The notes below the pieces were generated by a model, which had not been told where the DNA came from, did not search any database, and saw only the letters and a program-made list of their open reading frames with translations. This document shows positions 1 through 6,250 of a DNA stretch of 24,890 nt, piece by piece. The first letter of the stretch is position 1. Each line of letters begins with the position of its first letter. The stretch is from an uncultured Eubacteriales bacterium (GTDB lineage Bacteria > Bacillota > Clostridia > Christensenellales > UBA1242): contig CAQFKO010000017.1 of assembly GCA_948787875.1 (NCBI GenBank), positions 1-24,890 on the forward strand. The letters run 5' to 3'. Both the position numbers and the translations under genes were made by a program.

Positions 1-1154
1 TTTATTTGCAAAGTATTTGTGCTATTAGTCATGTTATTTGTGTTGTTTGTTTTGTTTAATAGGTTGTCATTTTTATAAATAGTGCTATTAGTTTGATTGT
101 TGTTTTGATTGTTTTCTTCTGGCTTAACAGAGATTGAAGGGGTGTGTCCAAAATTTAATAAGCTTGAAATATTATCGGCAATTTCTTTATTGGTAGAATC
201 TTTTGTGATTTCTGTTTGTGTAAAATTGCCGTTTCCGATTGAGTTTAAAACATTGTCATAAGCTGAGCTTAGATTACTTTTATAGTAGTTTGAATTTTCT
301 GAAAGACTGCTTTCGATAATCTTTATTATTGAATCAATTGCAGAGATTGCAGAATCCAATTTGCTTGCTCTTGTTTCTAAGGCTTCACCTGACTTTATGA
401 TATAATAATTAATCAAATTTTCATTTGATTCAGAATTTGCCAAGTTGCTTGCAAGTCCAAGCTGATTTTTTACCATTCCGCGATTCCCGTTAAGATATGA
501 TGTATTTTCTTTGATAACATTAACATAGGCGTTGATTGCAACTTTGTTATCTTCGGAAAAATTAACATTTCCGTTATAAATTTCATTTACATAAATCATT
601 AAAATCGAACGCTTTAAAATAAGTGTATTGATTTTGCTTTCGATTTCTGTTGAGGTGTTTTCGATTTTGTTTGTAGAAAATTTTATGCTCATGTTAAGTG
701 ATGCGCTGTTGTCGTCGCTTGTGAGGGAAATGAAAGGTGAATCAGACAATACAAAGAGTTTGAAATTATCGCTTCTTTGCGCAGGTCTAGTAATTGTGTT
801 TTCAATTTCCACTTCGTCAATATTGTTGTTTAAAAATTGTACTGTACTGTTTTTTCCATTTAAAACTTTGATTTTGTTTAAATGTGCTTTTCTTCTTGCA
901 TCTAATTTTTTGTTGTCTGTTTCTTCTTGTGGCTCTGCTGCGGTTTCAACAATCTTTCCATATTTTGATGGGGCAGAAGGTGCTGCTTTTGCGGTGTCAA
1001 CATAATCAAGGTTGTTGATGCTGGAAACAAAATCCGCCATGCTCTTGTCAATATTTTTTGCTACATTTGTGTTGTTTGAACTGCATCCGACTGCTGTAAA
1101 TGAAATTGCCGAAACTACGGTTGCAGTTAATATTTTTTTAATTTTATTTTTCAT
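1..1154 (-). CDS. Putative lipoprotein of unknown function (3' end beyond window)
   Basis: Reading the minus strand from an ATG at 1154 gives an uninterrupted frame of 384 codons to the left edge, so the stop lies outside the window. A good Shine-Dalgarno (GGAGG at 1159-1163) sits just upstream. The protein starts with a basic stretch (MKNKIKK), a hydrophobic segment and a lipobox ending A-V-G-C with Cys24, so it should be exported, lipidated and anchored to the outer face of the membrane. Residues 25-90 are a polar linker rich in Ala, Glu and Pro. The middle (about 150-330) looks largely helical and charged. From about residue 350 the chain becomes a low-complexity Asn/Thr/Ser tail. I recognise no family. 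It is transcribed divergently from the spoVA operon, so a sporulation link is possible but unproven. Reality of the gene is well supported; function is unknown. Confidence 0.85.
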   Translation of the reverse strand, partial: MKNKIKKILTATVVSAISFTAVGCSSNNTNVAKNIDKSMADFVSSINNLDYVDTAKAAPSAPSKYGKIVETAAEPQEETDNKKLDARRKAHLNKIKVLNGKNSTVQFLNNNIDEVEIENTITRPAQRSDNFKLFVLSDSPFISLTSDDNSASLNMSIKFSTNKIENTSTEIESKINTLILKRSILMIYVNEIYNGNVNFSEDNKVAINAYVNVIKENTSYLNGNRGMVKNQLGLASNLANSESNENLINYYIIKSGEALETRASKLDSAISAIDSIIKIIESSLSENSNYYKSNLSSAYDNVLNSIGNGNFTQTEITKDSTNKEIADNISSLLNFGHTPSISVKPEENNQNNNQTNSTIYKNDNLLNKTNNTNNMTNSTNTLQI

Positions 1155-1276
1155 AAGACCTCCATATATCTTATCCTTAGTTTTTTACTTTTTTTTAAAA
1201 TTATTTATAAATTGAATAAATGAATTGAAAAATGTTAATAAATTTAACTAATAATGCAGAAAAGTTAAGGAGTATT

Positions 1277-1735
1277 ATGGAAAACAAAGAACAAAGAAAT
1301 CAGGAGTATTTGCAATTTATTGAAAAACAAACCCCAAAGACCGGCTGGTTTAATTCTCTTTTTCATGCCTTTATTGTGGGCGGAATGATTTGTTGTATGG
1401 GGCAGATGTTTGGCGATATTATTCGTTCATTTTATCCCAATATGGACTTACTGAGAGTGGGAGCTTGGATTAATATTATTGTTATTACGATAACAATCTT
1501 GCTTACTTCTTTTGGGGTGTTTGACCGAATAGCTAAATTTGGCGGTGCGGGAACATTTATACCGATTTCCGGATTTGCAAATAGCATTGCTTCATGTGCA
1601 ATTGAATTTAAAAACGAAGGATTGGTTTTTGGTATTGGTTCTAAAATGTTTTTTGTTGCTGGTCCTGTGCTTGTTAATGGTGTGGCATATTCAATAGTGG
1701 TTGGATTAATTTACTTTTTGATAGGATTGTTTTAA
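1277..1735 (+). CDS. spoVAC: Stage V sporulation protein AC (SpoVAC)
   Basis: Integral membrane protein of the SpoVA channel complex, which moves Ca-dipicolinic acid into the developing forespore and out again at germination. I chose ATG 1277 because AAGGAG (1267-1272) lies four bases upstream; the longer in-frame ATG at 1232 has no ribosome site. The 152-residue product matches the family size. Membrane segments are likely near residues 29-48, 61-79 and 124-150. The conserved glycine-rich stretch GGAGTFIPISGFANS (89-103) recurs almost unchanged in SpoVAE downstream, showing that the two are paralogues. SpoVAC homologues have been described as mechanosensitive channels. It is first in a spoVAC-AD-AE operon, ten bases before spoVAD. 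The operon should be forespore-specific (sigma-G) by analogy, but I found no convincing sigma-G promoter. Confidence 0.95.
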   Translation: MENKEQRNQEYLQFIEKQTPKTGWFNSLFHAFIVGGMICCMGQMFGDIIRSFYPNMDLLRVGAWINIIVITITILLTSFGVFDRIAKFGGAGTFIPISGFANSIASCAIEFKNEGLVFGIGSKMFFVAGPVLVNGVAYSIVVGLIYFLIGLF

Positions 1736-1745
1736 TGGGGTGTTT

Positions 1746-2750
1746 ATGAAAAGGATAGGAAATCAAACTTTGGAATTATCGGGTGATTGCTTTATTATTG
1801 GCAGGGCTGCACTTGTTGGTGAAAAGGAAAAGCTCGGAACTTATGGTAAGTATTTTAAAGATGTGGTTGAAGATGACAAGATGGGCGAAAAAACCTTTGA
1901 AAAAGGTGAAAGAAAAATGCTTACTATTGTAAATAACAATGCCATAAAAAACTCGGGATTAAAGGCTAAGGATATAGATCTTTATATTGGCGGAGACTTA
2001 ATGAACCAAATTGTTTCGAGCAACTATGTTGCGGAAGAAATGCAAGTGCCGTTTGTTGGTGTGTATGCTGCTTGTTCAACAATTACAGAAAGTATTGGAG
2101 TGGCTGCTTGTTTGCTTGATGGCGGTGGTTTTGAAAATATTTTATGTTCAACAATAAGTCATTTTAGTTCTGCGGAAAGGCAATATCGATATCCACTTGA
2201 ATTTGGAAATCAGCGTCAATGTTATTCTCAATGGACAGTTACAGGTGGAGGAGCGTTTGTTGTATCTTCAAAAAAATCGGATATAGTTATAAAAAAAGTT
2301 TGCTTTGGAAAGGTTCAGGACTATGGCGTAATAGATATTGCCAATATGGGTGCGGCAATGGCTCCTGCTGCTTGTGATACGCTAGTGGCATTTTTTAAAG
2401 ATACCAAAACAAAGCCCGATGATTATGACTTTATTGCAACGGGAGACCTTGGAAAACTCGGCGGAGATATATTGCGCGATTTAATGGAACAGCAAGGTTA
2501 TAATTTAAACCAAAATTATACCGACTGCGGTCATTCGATTTATTCTTTTGAAGAAGAGTCTTATCAGGGCGGAAGTGGTGCGGGTTGTTCAGCATCGGTG
2601 CTTGCAACTTATATTATCGACAAAATGAAAGAGGGTACTTTTAAGCGGGTATTGCTTCTTGCAACAGGTGCACTTATGAGCACTATAACAAATCAACAAG
2701 GTGATTCAATTCCATCGGTTTCTCATTTGATTGAATTGAATAAAGTTTAG
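1746..2750 (+). CDS. spoVAD: Stage V sporulation protein AD (SpoVAD)
   Basis: Soluble/peripheral subunit of the SpoVA complex with a thiolase/FabH-like fold; in Bacillus it binds dipicolinic acid directly. The product is 334 residues, the usual family length. Recognisable family stretches are IIGRAALVGEKEKLGTYGKYF near the N terminus, GVYAACSTITESIGVAA (with Cys110 at the place of the thiolase-fold nucleophile), and the C-terminal region around YQGGSGAGCSASVLATYI. ATG 1746 is preferred; GTG 1740 is also possible in frame. The ribosome site is only a weak GGGGTG right after the spoVAC stop, so translational coupling to spoVAC is likely. It lies between spoVAC and spoVAE, as in other spore formers. 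Confidence 0.96.
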   Translation: MKRIGNQTLELSGDCFIIGRAALVGEKEKLGTYGKYFKDVVEDDKMGEKTFEKGERKMLTIVNNNAIKNSGLKAKDIDLYIGGDLMNQIVSSNYVAEEMQVPFVGVYAACSTITESIGVAACLLDGGGFENILCSTISHFSSAERQYRYPLEFGNQRQCYSQWTVTGGGAFVVSSKKSDIVIKKVCFGKVQDYGVIDIANMGAAMAPAACDTLVAFFKDTKTKPDDYDFIATGDLGKLGGDILRDLMEQQGYNLNQNYTDCGHSIYSFEEESYQGGSGAGCSASVLATYIIDKMKEGTFKRVLLLATGALMSTITNQQGDSIPSVSHLIELNKV

Positions 2751-2761
2751 GAGGTGGAGTG

Positions 2762-3136
2762 ATGTTGGCTGCAATATTAATGTATATAAAAGTATTTTTT
2801 GTTGGCGGACTGATTTGTTTGATTGCGGAACTTATTGAAATAAAAACCAAAATTACACCTGCAAGAATACTTGTTATATTTTTGATGGTTGGTGCTATTT
2901 TGGGTGGCTTTGGAATATATAATTATTTGGTAGAATGGGCAGGCGCAGGAGCGACTCTTCCAATAACGGGCTTTGGAAATTCGCTTGCAAGAGGAGCTAT
3001 TGAAGGTGCAACTTCAAATGGTTTGTTTGGTGCAATCGGCGGAGGTTTGATGGCTACTTCTGCGGGTGTTGCGGTATCTATTGGACTGTCTTATATTGTT
3101 TCATTTTTTGTTTCTTCAAAAACCAAAAAAAGTTAA
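2762..3136 (+). CDS. spoVAE: Stage V sporulation protein AE (SpoVAE/AEb)
   Basis: Small integral membrane subunit of the SpoVA dipicolinate channel, 124 residues. ATG 2762 sits seven bases after a strong GGAGG (2750-2754) that overlaps the spoVAD stop; the GTG immediately before it is too close to that site. Likely membrane segments are near residues 7-25, 35-58 and 88-117. The motif AGAGATLPITGFGNS (60-74) matches the SpoVAC motif, so AC and AE are paralogues. The trio AC-AD-AE without AA, AB or AF is the minimal set typical of Clostridia. No terminator-like hairpin follows, and yunB begins 48 bases on. Confidence 0.95.
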   Translation: MLAAILMYIKVFFVGGLICLIAELIEIKTKITPARILVIFLMVGAILGGFGIYNYLVEWAGAGATLPITGFGNSLARGAIEGATSNGLFGAIGGGLMATSAGVAVSIGLSYIVSFFVSSKTKKS

Positions 3137-3173
3137 ATTTTATAATTTTGTAATATATTGTATTTTAAATTAA

Positions 3174-3179
3174 TATAAT
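3174..3179 (+). promoter_or_regulatory. Possible -10 element directly upstream of yunB
   Basis: TATAAT lies five bases before the yunB ATG (3185), in a region with no Shine-Dalgarno. An ATATT at 3155-3159, 14 bases further up, fits the spacing of a mother-cell sigma-E promoter, although the -10 match to the sigma-E pattern (CATACAnT) is poor. A sigma-A -35 at a good distance is missing. Either reading puts the transcription start at or next to the ATG. AT-richness makes chance matches likely. Confidence 0.35.
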
Positions 3180-3184
3180 TTACT

Positions 3185-3886
3185 ATGAAAAAGAAACGCA
3201 AGAATTTTCGTTTAACCTCAATAAATTTGCATAAATTCAGGTTAAAACATAAGCTTTTTGCGTTTTTTCTTATTTTTTTGACTTTACTTTATATTTATGC
3301 AAGATATCTTGCAACTCCGATTGTTGTTGCAAATACAGAAACTCAGATAAGCACTTATGCAACAAAATCCATTAACTATGCAATTGCCGAAAGCATGAAT
3401 CAAAATGTAAGTTATGGCGACCTTGTTACTGTTATAAAAGATCAAAACGACAATGTTTCTTATATAGAGGCTAACTCAGTCAGAATTAACCTTTTATCTA
3501 AAACTATGAGTAAAATTGTTATGTCTAACTTTTTGGAGTTTGCAAAGCGTCCAATAAAAATTTCGCTAGGCTCTTTTACGGGAATATCAATTCTTACAGG
3601 TTATGGTCCAAAAGTTGCATATAATGTTAATCCTTACGGAGAAGTGTATTGTTACTTTACATCTAATTTTGAATCTGCGGGTATCAACCAAACTTATCAC
3701 AAAATTTATCTGGTAATTTCAATTAAAATAAACGTTGTTTTTCCGTTTAAAAAATTATCGGTAAAAAGTGCTTCCGAAGTTTTGTTGTGTGAAACTTTAA
3801 TTGTAGGAAAAATTCCCGAAGTATATTTAAATTCTAATAACTTGACGGAAATGCTAAACCTTGTTCCTGAGAAGTTTAGTTCTTGA
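3185..3886 (+). CDS. yunB: Sporulation protein YunB
   Basis: YunB is a mother-cell sporulation protein; in Bacillus it belongs to the sigma-E regulon and its loss impairs sporulation, but its biochemical role is not known. The product has 233 residues: a basic N terminus (MKKKRK), one membrane anchor at about 24-43, then an extracytoplasmic domain. Family features are the stretch IKISLGSFTGISILTGYGPK, the later SNFESAGINQTYHKIYL, and the C-terminal ETLIVGKIPEVYL. It follows the spoVA operon but uses the opposite sporulation compartment in known systems, so separate transcription is expected. The ATG has no ribosome binding site and a -10-like TATAAT only five bases upstream. Confidence 0.92.
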   Translation: MKKKRKNFRLTSINLHKFRLKHKLFAFFLIFLTLLYIYARYLATPIVVANTETQISTYATKSINYAIAESMNQNVSYGDLVTVIKDQNDNVSYIEANSVRINLLSKTMSKIVMSNFLEFAKRPIKISLGSFTGISILTGYGPKVAYNVNPYGEVYCYFTSNFESAGINQTYHKIYLVISIKINVVFPFKKLSVKSASEVLLCETLIVGKIPEVYLNSNNLTEMLNLVPEKFSS

Positions 3887-3911
3887 CAAAAGTGATCAAT
3901 TTGTACATAAT
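3883..3911 (+). promoter_or_regulatory. Sigma-A promoter of the cysteine desulfurase gene, apparently leaderless
   Basis: TTGACA (3883-3888, a perfect -35) is followed after exactly 17 bases by CATAAT (3906-3911, five of six matches to the -10 consensus). The -35 overlaps the yunB stop codon TGA (3884-3886). The expected start of transcription, about seven bases after the -10, coincides with the ATG at 3919, leaving essentially no 5' leader. Confidence 0.7.
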
Positions 3912-3918
3912 TATATTT

Positions 3919-5067
3919 ATGGAAAAAATTTTTTATCTTGATAATGCTGCAACTACAAAAGTGTTTGAAGAAGAGTTTGATTTGATTAAGAAAATTAATT
4001 CGGATTATTTTTATAATCCGAGCGCTTCTTATATGCCAGCAAGAAAGTCTAAAAAGATTTTGGAAGAAGCAAGAGAAGATATTTTTAATTTGCTAAGTGC
4101 TGATAATGGAAATTTGTATTTTACATCTAGTGCAACGGAAGCCAACAATACTGTATTTGAAGGTGTTCATTTAAGGGCAGGGCAAGTTGTGTTGATTTCT
4201 GCTTCGGAGCACCCTTCGGTTTATGAAAGTGCATATAGGCTTTCTAAGAAAGGAATTATTGTCAAAGAAATTCCTATTACAAAAAGCGGACAAGTTAATA
4301 AAGAAGAACTTATTAAACTTTTGGATAGTGAGGTTGCGATTGTTTCTGTTATTCATGTATCTAATGAAACAGGTGCTGTTAATGACATAAAAGAATTGTG
4401 TTCTATTGTTAAAAAATTTAATTCAAAAATAATTTTTCACAGCGACGGCGTTCAAGCGTTTGGAAAAATAAAAGTCAACTTGAATTTGCTTGGAGTTGAC
4501 CTTTATACAATATCTGCGCATAAAATTTATGCACCAAGAGGGATTGCAGCACTTTATGTTAAAAATTGTGTGACAGTTGATTCGCTTATTGTTGGTGGTG
4601 GACAAGAAAAAGGTTTTAGGTCTTCAACTGAAAATGTTTCGGGTGCTACGGCATTTGCTTTTGCGGCTAAAAAAGTTTGCAAAGAACTTGAAGACAATTA
4701 TGATAAAGTAAATAAATTAAAGCTTGAACTTATCAATCATTTAAGGGCAAGCAAGATTTGTGATAATTTTGATTGCAATTTGTTAAGTGAAGGGTCGCCT
4801 TATATTTTGTCGCTTTCTTTTGATGGAATAAAAGGTGAAGTTTTGATGAATGCACTTGAAGCTTTTAATATCTTTGTTTCAACAGGTTCGGCTTGCTCTT
4901 CAAAAAAAGCGGGAAACAGAGTTTTGGAGTCTATGGGAATAAAGAACAGCAGAGTTGTGGGAAGCATAAGAATAAGTTTTTCGCCTTACTGTGAATATGA
5001 TATTGAGTATATTTCAAATTCAATTGAGAATTGTGTTTTGAGATTTTTGAAAAATGTTAAAAAGTAA
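3919..5067 (+). CDS. Cysteine desulfurase (NifS/IscS family, aminotransferase class V)
   Basis: PLP enzyme that takes sulfur from L-cysteine as a persulfide and hands it to acceptors. Its neighbour thiI, 12 bases downstream, is the likely acceptor, as in the NifZ-ThiI pair of Bacillus. The 382-residue product begins MEKIFYLDNAATTK, a family signature. PLP lysine is Lys202 in SAHKIYAPRG, and the catalytic cysteine is Cys326 in STGSACSS. SSTENVSGA is also typical. I chose ATG 3919; the frame can be extended to a TTG at 3883, but that overlaps the yunB stop and the -35 box and adds residues (MTKVINLYIIIF) not found in the family. There is no Shine-Dalgarno before the ATG. It could serve Fe-S assembly as well; no scaffold gene is in view. 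Confidence 0.95.
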   Translation: MEKIFYLDNAATTKVFEEEFDLIKKINSDYFYNPSASYMPARKSKKILEEAREDIFNLLSADNGNLYFTSSATEANNTVFEGVHLRAGQVVLISASEHPSVYESAYRLSKKGIIVKEIPITKSGQVNKEELIKLLDSEVAIVSVIHVSNETGAVNDIKELCSIVKKFNSKIIFHSDGVQAFGKIKVNLNLLGVDLYTISAHKIYAPRGIAALYVKNCVTVDSLIVGGGQEKGFRSSTENVSGATAFAFAAKKVCKELEDNYDKVNKLKLELINHLRASKICDNFDCNLLSEGSPYILSLSFDGIKGEVLMNALEAFNIFVSTGSACSSKKAGNRVLESMGIKNSRVVGSIRISFSPYCEYDIEYISNSIENCVLRFLKNVKK

Positions 5068-5079
5068 AAGGATAAAATT

Positions 5080-6246
5080 ATGAATAGAGTTATTTTGATA
5101 AGATTTGGTGAAATATTTTTAAAGGGAAAAAACAGAGGATTTTTTGAAAAGGTTCTATTTCAAAATATTGTTTCTGCTTTGGAAAAATTTAATCTTAAAG
5201 TAGAAAGGGTTTCGGGCAGATATATTGTTAAAGATTATGACATAAATGACGAAAATAAAATTTTAAACAGAATAGGAAAAATTGCGGGAATATTTTCTTA
5301 TTCGTCTGCCGAGTGCGTTGAAACAAGTTTGGAAAATATTGAAAAAATCGCAGTGGAAATTATGCAAGGTGTTGGTGGAACATTTAAAGTTGAAACCAAT
5401 AGGGCGGACAAAAGAACTATTGCGCTTAACTCCATGCAAATTTCAGCTTATATAGGTGGAAAAATTTTGGAAGCTTGCAATTTTCTTAAAGTTGATATAA
5501 AAAATCCGGAGCATACTCTTTTTATTGATATCCGTGAAAATCACGAAACTTTTGTTTATGAAAAAATTTATTATGGTGTGGGCGGAATGCCTGTTGGAAC
5601 ATCGGGGTCTGGATTGTTGTTATTGTCGGGCGGAATTGACAGCCCTGTTGCTGGTTATATGATGGCTAAGCGCGGCGTAAGAGTATCTGCCGTTCATTTT
5701 CATAGTCATCCATACACTTCAAATTTTGCAAGAGAAAAAGTTGAAAAGCTTGCTAAACTGCTTGTGCCATACACAAGTTCAATGACAATTTATATGGTGT
5801 CTATGACCGAGCTTCAAGAACAAATTCATGAGAATTGCGACAATGCATATATGATAACATTGCTTAGAAGAGGAATGTTTACGGTTGCTGAAAGACTTGC
5901 AAAAATGCATGGAAGAAAAATGCTTATTACGGGGGAGAGTTTGGGGCAAGTTGCAAGTCAAACTATTGAGAGCATGACGGTGGTTTCTGAGGTGGTTAAA
6001 AAAGTTCCTATAATAAGACCGCTTGTGGCTTTTGACAAATGTGAAACAATTGATATTGCAAAAAAGATTGGAACATTTGAAACTTCAATTGAACCTTTTG
6101 AAGATTGCTGTACTGTGTTTTTGCCTGATAATCCGATTGTAAAACCAGAACTTTATAAAGTTAAAAGAGAACAGGAAAAAATTGATTTTGATAACATAAT
6201 AGAGCGCGCTATGCAAAGTGTTGAAGTTGTTCAAATTGTTGAATAG
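5080..6246 (+). CDS. thiI: tRNA 4-thiouridine synthetase ThiI
   Basis: Adenylates U8 of tRNA and inserts sulfur to make 4-thiouridine; in some bacteria it also feeds sulfur to thiamine synthesis. The 388-residue protein has an N-terminal ferredoxin-like/THUMP region (about 1-165; conserved GEIFLKGKNRGFF near 10-22) and a PP-loop ATP pyrophosphatase domain opening with LLLLSGGIDSPVAGYMMAKRG (179-199). GESLGQVASQT and EPFEDCCTVFLP are further family motifs. It lacks the C-terminal rhodanese domain of enterobacterial ThiI, so sulfur should come directly from a cysteine desulfurase, consistent with the gene immediately upstream. AAAGGAT precedes ATG 5080. It ends four bases from the convergent PBP gene. 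Confidence 0.97.
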   Translation: MNRVILIRFGEIFLKGKNRGFFEKVLFQNIVSALEKFNLKVERVSGRYIVKDYDINDENKILNRIGKIAGIFSYSSAECVETSLENIEKIAVEIMQGVGGTFKVETNRADKRTIALNSMQISAYIGGKILEACNFLKVDIKNPEHTLFIDIRENHETFVYEKIYYGVGGMPVGTSGSGLLLLSGGIDSPVAGYMMAKRGVRVSAVHFHSHPYTSNFAREKVEKLAKLLVPYTSSMTIYMVSMTELQEQIHENCDNAYMITLLRRGMFTVAERLAKMHGRKMLITGESLGQVASQTIESMTVVSEVVKKVPIIRPLVAFDKCETIDIAKKIGTFETSIEPFEDCCTVFLPDNPIVKPELYKVKREQEKIDFDNIIERAMQSVEVVQIVE

Positions 6247-6250
6247 TAGG

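Noticed and set aside
1..110. Tandem-like TTTGT/TTGTT repeats resembling a repeat array
   Set aside because: They are Asn-codon (AAC/AAT) runs of the lipoprotein's Asn/Thr-rich tail read on the other strand, without a regular unit or spacers.
628..1215. Two plus-strand open frames (125 and 67 residues)
   Set aside because: Both lie opposite the minus-strand lipoprotein gene, which has an SD, signal peptide and lipobox; they read as its antisense, with no SD and odd hydrophobic composition.
1200..1276. Sigma-G promoter before spoVAC
   Set aside because: GAATA-like -35 words occur (for example 1214-1218) but no CATnnTA-like -10 is at the right distance, so no call is made.
3883..3918. TTG-initiated extension of the cysteine desulfurase
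   Set aside because: The extra 12 residues are not family-like and the DNA is better explained as the promoter; the family start is at ATG 3919.
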